The notes: generated by a model from the sequence alone, not told the origin. Positions 56,399 to 64,000 are shown, counted from the first letter of the stretch. The stretch: DNA of 64,000 nt from Clostridiales bacterium CCNA10 (GCA_003573975.1 AP018533.1:1612001-1676000); one strand, 5' to 3'. A program made the numbers and translations.

Positions 56399-56675
56399 AC
56401 TGCAAAGAAAAGGAACTCTAGCAAGGCGCACCCTGTTCAGAGAGCCCCCGGCCGGTGAGAGGGGGAGAGGACGTCCTGTGAACCTACCCCTTGGAGCAGC
56501 CGCCTGAACGGCCGAAGACCGGCCCAGTAGGGGACAGGCCGGGTTTCGCCCGTTACCGCGTGGGAGTTTGCATGAACTCCGTGAGGTCTGCCCTGCGAGG
56601 GGCGGGCGAACCAGAGGTGGTACCGCGTTGCACTGTAATGCCCTCTGTCCGATCACCGGACAGGGGGCTTTTGTT
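56399..56675 (+). promoter_or_regulatory. Tyrosine T-box riboswitch with terminator
   Basis: A leader that senses uncharged tRNA. Stem I has AGAGAG...GGTGAGAG elements and GTGAACC-TAC-CCC, with TAC (56485-56487) as the tyrosine specifier codon. The T-box AGAGGTGGTACCGCG lies at 56613-56627; its TGGT bulge matches a tRNA ending ACCA, as expected for tRNA-Tyr. A terminator (12-base stem, 56640-56651 with 56657-56668, then TTTT) follows. It is upstream of a DMT permease and tyrS. The rest of the gene-free span (56244-56363) holds only the promoter. Confidence 0.93.
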
Positions 56676-56695
56676 GTCATATGGGGGAGAAGCGC

Positions 56696-57565
56696 ATGGA
56701 AAACAAGAGACGGACCGGGACGCTGTGCGTCTTTCTGGCGGCGGTGCTGTACAGCATCGGCGGGCTGTGCATCAAGCTGATCCCCTGGGGGGGCATGGCC
56801 ATCAACGGGGCCCGTACCGCCATCGCCCTGGTGGTGATCGGGGCATATCTGGCGGTGATCCGCCACCCGCTCCGGTTCAACCGCTGGGTCGCGGTGGGGG
56901 CGCTGAGCATCTTCGGCACCAACGCCCTGTTCTCCGTGGCCAACAAGCTGACCACGGCGGCCAACGTGATCGTTCTCCAGTTCACCGCCCCCATTTTTGT
57001 CATTCTGTTTTCCGCCCTGTTTTGGAGAAGAAAGCCCGGCCGGCTGGATCTGCTGGCCTGCGGGATCGTGTTCGGCGGGGTGCTCTTCTTCTTCGCGGAC
57101 AGCCTGGAGATGGGCGGCGGCCTGGGCAATGTGCTGGCCCTGCTGTCCGGCGTGGCCTATGCAGGTGTTTTCCTGATGAACGAGATGCCGGACTCCGACG
57201 CCATCTCCTCCGTGTTCTGGGGGGACGTCCTCTCGGCAGTCACCGGACTGCCCTTCCTGCTGGGGGAGGAAAAACTGGAGCCCATCGCCCTGACCAGTCT
57301 GCTGGTGCTGGGCGTCTTTCAGGTGGCGGTGGCCTATATCCTGCTGACCATCGGCCTGAAAACCACGCCTCCGGTGACCGCCAGCCTGGTCTCCGGCATC
57401 GAGCCGGTGCTCAACCCAATCCTGGTGGCGGTGTTCTATCACGAGACTGTGGGCACTCTGGCCCTGGCTGGGGCGGCCACCGTCATCGTCGGCGTGGTGG
57501 GCTATAATGTCATCCGGGCCCGGCAGAGCACAGAATCAAGCGTTTCATCCAATTTTTCAGAATAA
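56696..57565 (+). CDS. DMT (EamA) family permease under tyrosine T-box control
   Basis: 289 residues, ten helices in two EamA repeats (GGLCIKLIPWGGMAINGART; TAANVIVLQFTAPIFVILF; ILLTIGLKTTPPVTASLVSG; EPVLNPILVAVFYHE). GGGGAGA precedes ATG 56696, 21 bases after the T-box terminator. Position between the T-box and tyrS implies that it is made when Tyr-tRNA is uncharged, so tyrosine or aromatic-precursor uptake is a reasonable guess; the sequence itself does not show the substrate. The last 12 codons are AT-rich. Confidence 0.87.
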   Translation: MENKRRTGTLCVFLAAVLYSIGGLCIKLIPWGGMAINGARTAIALVVIGAYLAVIRHPLRFNRWVAVGALSIFGTNALFSVANKLTTAANVIVLQFTAPIFVILFSALFWRRKPGRLDLLACGIVFGGVLFFFADSLEMGGGLGNVLALLSGVAYAGVFLMNEMPDSDAISSVFWGDVLSAVTGLPFLLGEEKLEPIALTSLLVLGVFQVAVAYILLTIGLKTTPPVTASLVSGIEPVLNPILVAVFYHETVGTLALAGAATVIVGVVGYNVIRARQSTESSVSSNFSE

Positions 57566-57585
57566 AATAAAAAGGAGTAAGATCG

Positions 57586-58815
57586 ATGACTTGTTACGAA
57601 GAGCTGAAAGCCCGCGGCCTCATTGCCCAGGTGACCAATGAGGAGGAGATCTCCAAAATGATCAACGAGGGGAAGGCCGTGTTCTACATCGGCTTTGACC
57701 CCACCGCCGACTCCCTCCATGTGGGCCACTTCATGGCCCTGTGCCTGATGAAGCGGCTCCAGATGGCGGGCAACCGCCCCATCGCCCTGATCGGCGGCGG
57801 CACTGGCTATATCGGCGACCCCTCCGGCCGCACCGATATGCGCAGCATGATGACCCCGGAGACCATCCAGCACAACTGCGACTGCTTCAAGAAGCAGATG
57901 GAACGCTTCATCGAGTTCGGCGAGGGCAAGGCCCAGATGGTGAACAACGCCGACTGGCTGCTGAAGCTGAACTACATTGAGATGCTGCGGGATGTAGGCG
58001 CCTGCTTCTCGGTGAACAATATGCTCCGGGCCAAGTGCTATGAGCAGCGCATGGAGAAGGGTCTCTCCTTCCTGGAGTTCAACTACATGATCATGCAGTC
58101 CTACGACTTCTACTACCTGTTCCAGCACTACGGCTGCAATATGCAGTTCGGCGGCGACGATCAGTGGTCCAATATGCTGGGCGGCACCGAGCTCATCCGC
58201 CGCAAGCTGGGCAAGGACGCCCACGCCATGACCATCACCCTTCTGCTCAACTCCGAGGGCAAGAAGATGGGCAAGACCGCCAAGGGCGCCGTCTGGCTGG
58301 ATCCCAACAAGACCAGCCCCTATGAGTTCTACCAGTACTGGCGCAACGTGGGGGACGACGACGTGCTCAAGTGCCTGCGGATGCTGACCTTCCTGCCCCT
58401 GGAGCAGATCGACGAGATGGACAAGTGGGAGGGCAGCCAGCTGAACACCGCCAAGGAGATCCTGGCCTATGAGCTGACCAAGCTGGTCCACGGCCAGGAG
58501 GAGGCGGAGAAGGCCCAGTCCGCCGCCCGGGCCATCTTCGGCGGCGGAGGAGACACCGACGATATGCCCTGCACCTGCCTGTGCCGGGAGGACGCCCAGG
58601 GGGATTCCATCGGCCTGCTGGACCTGATGGTCAAGTGCAAGCTGGTCCCCTCCAAGAAGGAGGCCCGCCGCCTGGTGGAGCAGGGCGGTGTGGAGGTCAA
58701 CGGCGAGAAGGTCACCGATGTGTCCGCCGCCTTCCCCTGTACTGACTTCTGCGGCGAGGGCCTGGTCATCAAGAAGGGCAAGAAGGTGTTCCACAAGGTC
58801 ATCATGGATCAGTAA
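57586..58815 (+). CDS. tyrS: Tyrosyl-tRNA synthetase
   Basis: Class I synthetase, 409 residues. HIGH-like LHVGHFMALCL, tyrosine site YDFYYLFQHYG and GGDDQWSNMLGG, KMSKS-like KKMGKTAKGA, and a C-terminal S4 RNA-binding domain (KLVPSKKEARRLVEQGGVEV). GGAGTAAG precedes the start. Expression is governed by the upstream T-box; the permease is 20 bases upstream. Confidence 0.97.
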   Translation: MTCYEELKARGLIAQVTNEEEISKMINEGKAVFYIGFDPTADSLHVGHFMALCLMKRLQMAGNRPIALIGGGTGYIGDPSGRTDMRSMMTPETIQHNCDCFKKQMERFIEFGEGKAQMVNNADWLLKLNYIEMLRDVGACFSVNNMLRAKCYEQRMEKGLSFLEFNYMIMQSYDFYYLFQHYGCNMQFGGDDQWSNMLGGTELIRRKLGKDAHAMTITLLLNSEGKKMGKTAKGAVWLDPNKTSPYEFYQYWRNVGDDDVLKCLRMLTFLPLEQIDEMDKWEGSQLNTAKEILAYELTKLVHGQEEAEKAQSAARAIFGGGGDTDDMPCTCLCREDAQGDSIGLLDLMVKCKLVPSKKEARRLVEQGGVEVNGEKVTDVSAAFPCTDFCGEGLVIKKGKKVFHKVIMDQ

Positions 58816-58831
58816 TTCCGTCCTGATACAA

Positions 58832-58867
58832 GAAAACTCCCCCGGCTGCGGCCGGGGGAGTTTTCTT
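58832..58867. terminator. Bidirectional terminator between tyrS and tcdA
   Basis: Perfect 15-base stem GAAAACTCCCCCGGC / GCCGGGGGAGTTTTC with a TGCG loop; T-rich on both outer sides, serving both convergent genes. Confidence 0.85.
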
Positions 58868-58877
58868 CGCTTCCGCA

Positions 58878-59624
58878 TTAAAACTGGCCCAGATCCCGGA
58901 CCACCGCGCTGGCCAGCACCAGTCCGGCGGCGGCGGGCACGAAGGAGATGGAGCCCGGGGTGTCCCGCCGGGCGGTGGAGCCCGGCCGGGTCTCGGAGGC
59001 GGAGGCGGGCGGCTCCGCCTCCATGGGGCGGAGGGGGCTGCGGGGCTCCTCCCGGGACCAGACCACCTTCAGGTGGGAGATCCCCCTCCGGCGCAGCTCC
59101 TTCCGCATGACCCGGGCCAGGGGACAGCCCTGGGTCTTGGACAGGTCTGAGACCTCGAAGGCGGTAGGGTCCAGCTTGTTTCCCGAGCCCATCGCACTGA
59201 CAATCCTGACCTGTAAAGCGGTACACCTTGTCACAAGCTCCAGCTTGGCGGCCACGGTGTCAATGCAGTCCACCACATAGTCGTACTGGGACAGATCCAC
59301 CTGTCCGGCGTTTTGCGGGAGGTAGAACATCCGGATGGCCCGCACCTGACAGTCCGGGTTGATGTCCCGCACCCGCTGGGCCATGACCTCCGCCTTGGGC
59401 TGGCCGATGGTGGAGTGGAGGGCGGCGAGCTGGCGGTTCAAGTTGCTCTCTGAGACTGTATCGTCATCGTATAAGTGTAAAGTGCCCACACCTGCCCGTG
59501 CCAAGGCCTCAACGCAGCAGCCCCCGACGCCGCCCACGCCGAACACGGCGACGCGGGCGCGGCGGAGCCGGTCCAAAGGCTCGTCGCCTACCAACAGGCG
59601 GGTGCGGATAAAGGGATCGGACAT
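58878..59624 (-). CDS. tcdA: tRNA t6A dehydratase TcdA (ThiF/E1-like)
   Basis: E1-like ATP-dependent enzyme that converts t6A to cyclic t6A in tRNA. 248 residues. Nucleotide site VAVFGVGGVGGCCVEALARA, YDDDTVSESNLNRQ with the adenylation Arg, DCIDTVAAKLEL, and SAMGSGNKLDPT are present. Ends with the hydrophobic PAAAGLVLASAVVRDL typical of the family. tsaE and tsaB, which make t6A, lie 8 kb away. Confidence 0.93.
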   Translation of the reverse strand: MSDPFIRTRLLVGDEPLDRLRRARVAVFGVGGVGGCCVEALARAGVGTLHLYDDDTVSESNLNRQLAALHSTIGQPKAEVMAQRVRDINPDCQVRAIRMFYLPQNAGQVDLSQYDYVVDCIDTVAAKLELVTRCTALQVRIVSAMGSGNKLDPTAFEVSDLSKTQGCPLARVMRKELRRRGISHLKVVWSREEPRSPLRPMEAEPPASASETRPGSTARRDTPGSISFVPAAAGLVLASAVVRDLGQF

Positions 59625-59637
59625 AAGAGAGTACCTC

Positions 59638-59968
59638 CTAGAATTGATGGATAACCGGCCCTTTCCGCAACAGCCGGTAGATGCCTATGAGCATACACAG
59701 CATACTCAGGGCCCAAAGCAAGCCGGCACAGGCAATATGAACCGACTGCACTTCGGAGTACATGGAAAATTGAGGATCATACCGAAAACAGAGGGCCCGA
59801 AAAAAGAACCAGAAAGCGCCGGATAAAAAAGAGCGTCTGTCCGCCAAACCACAGGATCGCCTGGTTGCGGGACCGCCAAAACAGGTAAATCAGCACCAGC
59901 AGGGTACAAACAACAACAATTACAAAACCACCCAGAACCAGTCCATACACTTCAGCTTCTAAATCCAT
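59638..59968 (-). pseudogene. Small membrane protein gene with a frameshift
   Basis: Starts at ATG 59968, one base after the XRE gene stop. Frame 1 gives MDLEAEVYGLVLGG, a helix, WRSRNQAILWFGGQTL, then goes out of frame at a run of six T (about 59837-59842) and stops. Skipping one T continues in another frame as FLSGAFWFFFRALCFRYD... to 59638, with a second helix pair and a basic end. Joined, it is a protein of about 109 residues with four helices. Either a real frameshift, a homopolymer sequencing error, or slippage. Confidence 0.65.
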
Positions 59969-59969
59969 A

Positions 59970-60173
59970 CTACTGCCCCTCTCTGGTAAAGTCAAACAGT
60001 TCCTCAATGGTCACACCAAAATAGTGCGCTAAATCGTGGGCAAGCCAGATGGATGGATCAAATTTTCCCGTTTCCACTGCATGGATCGCCTGACGGGAGA
60101 CTCCAACGGATCCTCCCAGTTCTTTTTGGGTGAGACCATGCTGCTCACGAAATTCCCTGATCCGGTTTTTCAT
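59970..60173 (-). CDS. Small XRE-type transcriptional regulator
   Basis: 67 residues, almost only a helix-turn-helix of the Cro/CI type: LTQKELGGSVGVSRQAIHAVE then KFDPSIWLAHDLAHYFG and IEELFDF. GGAGGAAATA precedes ATG 60173. Close relatives usually regulate an adjacent small membrane gene, as here. An imperfect palindrome at its -35 suggests autoregulation. Confidence 0.88.
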   Translation of the reverse strand: MKNRIREFREQHGLTQKELGGSVGVSRQAIHAVETGKFDPSIWLAHDLAHYFGVTIEELFDFTREGQ

Positions 60174-60206
60174 TATTTCCTCCAAAGTCGTGTTCACCTT
60201 ACTTTT

Positions 60207-60247
60207 ATAATAACACAGAATGGATCTCAACGTCAAGTAGACCTGAC
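60207..60247 (-). promoter_or_regulatory. Promoter and candidate operator of the XRE gene
   Basis: On the minus strand TTGACG (60236-60231) and TATTAT (60212-60207) spaced by 18. The -35 overlaps an imperfect palindrome GTCAAGTAGACCTGAC (60232-60247, 12 of 16 symmetric), a plausible binding site for the XRE product. Confidence 0.5.
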
Positions 60248-60254
60248 TTTTCAC

Positions 60255-60294
60255 ACAACAAAAGAAGGAACCCATCCAAAAAAGGATGAGTTCC
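60255..60294 (-). terminator. Terminator after dapB
   Basis: On the minus strand stem GGAACTCATCC / GGATGGGTTCC around a six-T loop (60294-60267), followed by TTCTTTTGTTG. Confidence 0.75.
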
Positions 60295-60312
60295 CTCGGT
60301 TTCAGACTAAAA

Positions 60313-61068
60313 TTATTTTACCAGCTGGCTCATGTCATACAGACCCGGCGCATTCACCGTCGCCATAAACTTGGCGGCCTCCACAGCCCCCTGGGCGAAG
60401 ATCTCCCGGGAGAGGGCGGTGTGGCGGATCTCCATGATCTCGTCGTGTCCGGCAAAGATGATCTCATGCTCGCCCACGATGGTGCCGCCCCGGACAGCGG
60501 AGATGCCGATCTCCTTCTTGTCCCGGGGCTGGCGGACGGAGTGGCGCTCAAAGACATACTCAGTCTCATGCCCGCAGGCGGAGGCGGCCGCGTCGGCGAT
60601 CATCAGGGCGGTGCCGCTGGGGGCGTCCACCTTGCGGCGGTGGTGCCGCTCCACGATCTCAATGTCGTAGCTGTCACCCAGCACGGAGGCGGCCTTCTTG
60701 ACCAGCTCCAGCAGCACGTTGATCCCCAGGGACATATTGGCGGAACGGAAGATGGGGACCTCCAGGGCGGCGGCACCGATCTGGGCCACCTGCTCCGGGG
60801 TGTAGCCGGTGGTGGCCAGCACCAGCGGGGTCCCGGTGCGTCTGGCGAAGTCCAGCAGGCCGTCCAGCGCGGCGGGGGAGGAGAAGTCGATGACTGCGTC
60901 CGCCTCGCCGGTGAACTGGCTGGGGGAGGAGTACACTGGGAACTCCCGATCGCTGCTACCCAGCACATCAAAGCCCGCCGCCACCTGCACTGCCGGGTCA
61001 GCGGCGCAGATGGACTCCACCACGCGGCCCATGTGGCCGCTGCATCCGGAAATGATTATCTTCAGCAT
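60313..61068 (-). CDS. dapB: 4-hydroxy-tetrahydrodipicolinate reductase
   Basis: Second diaminopimelate-branch step after DapA. 251 residues. N-terminal Rossmann motif IIISGCSGHMGRVVES, VIDFSSPAALDGLL, ATTGYTPEQ, catalytic ERHHRRKVDAPSGTALM, and the closing FMATVNAPGLYDM. 16 bases after dapA; last gene of the lysine-riboswitch operon. Confidence 0.96.
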   Translation of the reverse strand: MLKIIISGCSGHMGRVVESICAADPAVQVAAGFDVLGSSDREFPVYSSPSQFTGEADAVIDFSSPAALDGLLDFARRTGTPLVLATTGYTPEQVAQIGAAALEVPIFRSANMSLGINVLLELVKKAASVLGDSYDIEIVERHHRRKVDAPSGTALMIADAAASACGHETEYVFERHSVRQPRDKKEIGISAVRGGTIVGEHEIIFAGHDEIMEIRHTALSREIFAQGAVEAAKFMATVNAPGLYDMSQLVK

Positions 61069-61084
61069 GACAGGTTACCTTCCT

Positions 61085-61972
61085 TTACAGCAGCCCCTTG
61101 GCCTGCATGGCGGCGCGCAGACGGGCCTTGTTCTTCTCCTCCATCTCGCACAGGGGAAGACGTACTGGGCCGGCCTCCATGCCCAGCAGGTTCAGCGCCT
61201 CCTTCACCGGGATGGGGTTCACATCACAGAACAGAGCGTCGATCAGATCCATATACTCGATCTGGAGCTTGGAGGCGGATACGAAGTCGTTGTCCAGACA
61301 AAGGTGGGTCATCTTCACCATGACCTCAGGGATGATGTTGGAGGCCACAGAGATCACGCCCTTAGCCCCCAGAGACATCATGGGCACCACCTGGTCGTCG
61401 TTGCCCGACCAGATATAGAAGTCATCGCCGCACAGGTGGCGGGTGTGGGCCAGGAGGGAGAAGTTTCCACTGGCCTCCTTGACGCCGTTGATCTTGGGGT
61501 TCTGAGACAGCACCTGATAGGTCTCCGCCGTGAAGGAGACGCCGGTGCGGCTCGGTACGTTATAGAGGATCACCGGAAGGTCCACCCGGTCGGCGATGTA
61601 CTCATAGTGCTTGATCAGTCCGGTTTGGCTGCACTTGTTGTAGTAGGGGGTGACGTGGAGCAGGGCGTCGGCTCCGGAGTCCTGGGCGTGGAGGGAGAGG
61701 TAGACGGCGGCGGTGGTGTCGTTGCTCCCCGCGCCGGCGATGACCTTCACCCGGTGATCGACCCGCTTGACGCAGTACTCCACGGCGGCGATGTGCTCCC
61801 GAATGGTCATGGTGGCAGACTCGCCGGTAGTGCCGCAGACGCAGATGGCGTCTACGCCGCCGGCGATCTGCGCATCGATGAGACGGCCGAAGGCGTCATA
61901 GTTGATGGTACCGCTGGCGTCAAAGGGAGTGGCGATGGCCACACAGTTTCCGGTAAAGACAGGAGTTCGCAT
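61085..61972 (-). CDS. dapA: 4-hydroxy-tetrahydrodipicolinate synthase
   Basis: Condenses aspartate semialdehyde with pyruvate. 295 residues, TIM barrel. Schiff-base Lys165 in INGVKEASGN, the tyrosine of ILYNVPSRTGVS, and CGTTGESATM. ATG 61972 is preferred over a GTG nine bases upstream because of AAAGGGTG spacing. Downstream of asd, with a repeat-rich spacer between. Confidence 0.97.
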   Translation of the reverse strand: MRTPVFTGNCVAIATPFDASGTINYDAFGRLIDAQIAGGVDAICVCGTTGESATMTIREHIAAVEYCVKRVDHRVKVIAGAGSNDTTAAVYLSLHAQDSGADALLHVTPYYNKCSQTGLIKHYEYIADRVDLPVILYNVPSRTGVSFTAETYQVLSQNPKINGVKEASGNFSLLAHTRHLCGDDFYIWSGNDDQVVPMMSLGAKGVISVASNIIPEVMVKMTHLCLDNDFVSASKLQIEYMDLIDALFCDVNPIPVKEALNLLGMEAGPVRLPLCEMEEKNKARLRAAMQAKGLL

Positions 61973-61990
61973 GAAAAGCACCCTTTCTTT

Positions 61991-62131
61991 GAGTTAGGAA
62001 TTAGAAATTAGGAATTAGGAATTTTATGCCCGGGGGCTTGGCAATTTTACAAATCAGGAGTTAGGAGATGGGAGCTTTGGCGTTCGGCGCGGACGGCCTG
62101 CTTGTCGTTCGCCCCATAATTCCTAATTAGA
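61991..62131. repeat. AT-rich TTAGGAATT repeat element between asd and dapA
   Basis: Starts with tandem TTAGGAATTAG-type units ending in TTTTATG (61991-62028) and ends with the inverse CATAATTCCTAATTAG (62115-62130), with another GGAGTTAGGAG inside. It has no coding content, and a composition unlike the flanking genes. Inverted AT-rich ends around about 90 bases suggest a MITE-like insertion inside the asd-dapA-dapB operon. Confidence 0.65.
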
Positions 62132-62139
62132 CCATGGCA

Positions 62140-63231
62140 TTACTTGCGGTCCATATAGCCCTCAGCGCACAGCAGCTCGGCCAGCAGGACCGCGCCGCCG
62201 GCAGCACCCCGGAGGGTGTTGTGGCTCAGGCCCACGAATTTATAGTCGTACTGGGTGTCAGGACGCAGGCGGCCCAGAGAGACGGCCATGCCGCCCTCCA
62301 GCTCACGGTCCAGCTTGGCCTGGGGACGGTCGGGCTCCTCGAAATAGTGGAGGAACTGCTTGGGGGCGGAGGGGAGATCCAGCTCCTGAGCGCGGCCCTT
62401 GAAGCCGGCCCAGTCCGCCTTGATCTGCTCCATGGAGGGCGCCTCGCCCCGGAAGGAGACGAACACAGCGGCGGTGTGGCCGTTGGACACGGGGACGCGG
62501 AGGCACTGGGCGGTGATGGCGGGGCCCTCGGCCTTGACGATCCGGCCGTCCTCCACCTTGCCCCAGACCTTCAGGGGCTCCTGCTCGCTCTTCTCCTCCT
62601 CGCCGCCGATGTAGGGGATCAGGTTATCCACCATCTCGGGCCAGCGCTCGAAGGTCTTGCCCGCGCCGGAGATGGCCTGGTAGGTACACACCAGCACCTT
62701 GTCGATCCCGTACTTCAGCAGGGGGTGCAGGGCGGGGGCATAGGACTGGATGGAGCAGTTGGACTTGACGGCAATGAAGCCGCGCTGGGTGCCCAGGCGC
62801 TTGCGCTGGGCGGCGATGACCTCCAGGTGCTCCGGGTTCATCTCGGGCACCACCATGGGCACATCCTCCGTCCAGCGGTGGGCGGAGTTGTTGGACACCA
62901 CGGGGCACTCGGCCTTGGCATAGCGCTCCTCCAGAGCGCGGATCTCGTCCTTCTTCATATCCACGGCACAGAACACAAAGTCCACCATGCCGGCGATCTT
63001 TTCCACATCGGCCTGGGCGTCCATCACCACCAGCTCCTTAGCCTCGGCGGGGATGGGGGTATCCATGGCCCAGCGGCCTGCCACGGCCTGCTCATAGGGC
63101 TGCCCGGCGGAGCGGGGGCTGGCGGCCAGGACGGTCAGCTGGAACCAGGGGTGGTTCTCCATCAGGGTGACGAAGCGCTGACCCACCATGCCGGTGGCGC
63201 CGATGATGCCTACTTTGTACTTCTTTTCCAT
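62140..63231 (-). CDS. asd: Aspartate-semialdehyde dehydrogenase
   Basis: Second step of the aspartate family pathway, 363 residues of the archaeal/fungal-type branch. NADP site VGIIGATGMVGQRFV, nucleophile Cys159 in VKSNCSIQSY, and the downstream GAGKTFERWPEMVDNL. ATG 63231 is better spaced to GGAGGT than the TTG at 63237. First gene after the lysine riboswitch. Confidence 0.95.
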   Translation of the reverse strand: MEKKYKVGIIGATGMVGQRFVTLMENHPWFQLTVLAASPRSAGQPYEQAVAGRWAMDTPIPAEAKELVVMDAQADVEKIAGMVDFVFCAVDMKKDEIRALEERYAKAECPVVSNNSAHRWTEDVPMVVPEMNPEHLEVIAAQRKRLGTQRGFIAVKSNCSIQSYAPALHPLLKYGIDKVLVCTYQAISGAGKTFERWPEMVDNLIPYIGGEEEKSEQEPLKVWGKVEDGRIVKAEGPAITAQCLRVPVSNGHTAAVFVSFRGEAPSMEQIKADWAGFKGRAQELDLPSAPKQFLHYFEEPDRPQAKLDRELEGGMAVSLGRLRPDTQYDYKFVGLSHNTLRGAAGGAVLLAELLCAEGYMDRK

Positions 63232-63316
63232 TTTCAACTACCTCCATAACGGCTCAGGGCCATTGTATGCCCCTCTGCCGAGATCGATGTGTCCGGAGCC
63301 GGAAATCGTTTCCGCA

Positions 63317-63356
63317 AGAAAAAAAGAAATCAGCGGCTTTTCAAGCGGCTGATTTT
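63317..63356 (-). terminator. Terminator of the lysine riboswitch
   Basis: On the minus strand a 13-base stem (AAATCAGCCGCTT / AAGCCGCTGATTT, one mismatch) followed by CTTTTTTTC. It ends the leader when lysine binds the aptamer. Confidence 0.9.
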
Positions 63357-63404
63357 GTACTATAATGTCAGCTGTGGTCTGGCTTCAGACCAGCCGGCAA
63401 AATG

Positions 63405-63600
63405 TTTACAAAAGCAGACAGCGCTCCATCAGGGTACCGCCCTGATGACAGTCGAAAGGCTGTTGACCCGGCGACCAGGGCCCGCCCCCTCCGGGCAGGG
63501 GGGCCCTTCGGCGGCCTTCCCTTTGGGCGTGGATGGACGGGAACCGGCTCCCTGGCCACGCTTACTGATGTCGGCCGCTACCTCTATCTTGCAAAAACTT
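63405..63600 (-). promoter_or_regulatory. Lysine riboswitch (L box)
   Basis: On the minus strand the diagnostic L-box blocks occur in order: GATAGAGGT (63589-63581), CAGTAAG (about 63568), AAGG...GCCGCCGAAGG (about 63522-63505), CCTGG, CTGTCATC (about 63450-63443) and the closing TGGAGCGCTGTCTGC (63428-63414) that pairs back to the first block. A terminator and asd follow. It shuts off asd-dapA-dapB when lysine is plentiful. With its promoter it fills the gene-free 63232-63661 span. Confidence 0.93.
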
Positions 63601-63606
63601 GGGTTT

Positions 63607-63635
63607 ATCCTATCATGTTTGCAGGCGGGTGTCAA
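63607..63635 (-). promoter_or_regulatory. Promoter of the lysine riboswitch operon
   Basis: Minus strand TTGACA (63635-63630), 17-base spacer, TAGGAT (63612-63607), so transcription starts near 63600, directly at the aptamer. Confidence 0.88.
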
Positions 63636-63661
63636 TACGAAACAGAGAAATGGGAGATACG

Positions 63662-64000
63662 ATGAAGGGAATCTTTACACGGCTTGCCGCCGTCCTCCTG
63701 GCTGCGGCGCTGGCGGCCCCGGCAGCACAGGCGGCCGGGACGGAGGCAGATCCGATCAAGGTGGGGCTGGCCTATGGCTCGGGAGCACTGGTCAACGCCA
63801 ACCTGGAGAACAACACCGGATACGGCTCCGGATACCGGCTGGGCTACTTCGACCGGGATCTGGACTTTGTGGAGCTGGGCAGGACCGGCTCCAAAGAGAC
63901 CAGGATCACCATGGTCAAGGCCCAGAACACCTGGGTCAGCGGCTCCTCCTATTCCAATTCCGACAATGGCGGCGCGGTGATCGGCAGCTATCACCTTCAG
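63662..64000 (+). CDS. Secreted SpoIID/LytB-like protein, 3' part outside the window
   Basis: Open from ATG 63662 to the window end (113 codons). A classic signal peptide (MKGIFTRLAAVLLAAALAA, cleavage probably after AQA) precedes IKVGLAYGSGALVNANLENN and YGSGYRLGYFDRDLDF, which resembles the N-terminal segment of clostridial SpoIID/LytB-domain (amidase-enhancer) proteins. The SpoIID domain itself would lie beyond the edge, so the family is uncertain. GGGAG precedes the start. Divergent from asd. Confidence 0.6.
   Translation, partial: MKGIFTRLAAVLLAAALAAPAAQAAGTEADPIKVGLAYGSGALVNANLENNTGYGSGYRLGYFDRDLDFVELGRTGSKETRITMVKAQNTWVSGSSYSNSDNGGAVIGSYHLQ

Noticed and set aside
59837-59843. TTTTTTA as a programmed -1 frameshift heptamer in the membrane gene
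   Set aside because: The joining of the two frames needs a +1 (or -2) shift; the heptamer phase does not fit a -1 event.
63361-63366. Plus-strand TATAAT as promoter of the right-edge gene
   Set aside because: It falls inside the minus-strand riboswitch terminator region, lacks a -35, and would make a 300-base leader antisense to the lysine riboswitch.
63368-63559. Minus-strand small protein frame upstream of asd
   Set aside because: It lies across the lysine aptamer; the Pro/Arg-rich product is an artefact of the structured RNA.

Overview
The window is a GC-rich, spore-forming Firmicute chromosome, most like the gut Clostridia around Oscillospiraceae (Flavonifractor/Lawsonibacter-type). Supporting signs are sporulation genes (sigG, yqfC, yqfD and a probable spoIID-like gene at the right edge), a PolC-type replicase, T-box and lysine riboswitch leaders, strong AGGAGG ribosome sites, and Firmicute gene orders (nadK-argR-recN; pyrH-frr-uppS-cdsA-dxr-rseP-ispG-polC; yqfCD-phoH-ybeY-era-recO; dgt-dnaG-rpoD). 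The species assignment is inference. No rRNA, tRNA, CRISPR, prophage or transposase gene was seen.

Left part (1-14.3 kb): a nadK fragment, argR and recN, then a ten-gene Mrp/Mbh-type cation antiporter operon laid out like the membrane arm of archaeal membrane-bound hydrogenase (E, F, G, MbhD, MbhE-B fusion, C) but followed by four antiporter-like large subunits and no redox module. Convergent to it lie sigG and a ZIP metal transporter.

Middle (14.5-31.3 kb): housekeeping genes for UMP kinase, ribosome recycling, undecaprenyl diphosphate and phospholipid synthesis, the MEP isoprenoid pathway (dxr, ispG), an intramembrane protease and DNA polymerase III, then spore and RNA-metabolism genes through era, a yqzL-like gene and recO. 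Short palindromic repeats and a structured intergenic element occur here.

Histidine block (33.4-42.2 kb): a strong promoter drives hisC-B-Z-G-D-H-A-F-I-E, followed by a PHP-type histidinol phosphatase and a degenerate HAD-like gene. All ten biosynthetic steps are covered.

Right part (42.3-64 kb): a DUF4317 gene; dgt-dnaG-rpoD (minus strand); rodA overlapping an aldehyde dehydrogenase; tsaE-tsaB-upp; an amidase-domain protein; a symporter plus serine dehydratase operon; a tyrosine T-box controlling a DMT permease and tyrS; tcdA; a small XRE regulator with a frameshifted membrane partner; and a lysine-riboswitch operon asd-dapA-dapB.

The most unusual signal is that two unrelated conserved genes, era and rpoD, are each followed about 200 bases downstream, in the same orientation, by a second diverged copy of their own last 14-16 codons. 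In both cases the codon use suggests that the current gene end is the newcomer and the orphan copy is the displaced original. This is what integration of a small element at the 3' end of a gene would leave behind.
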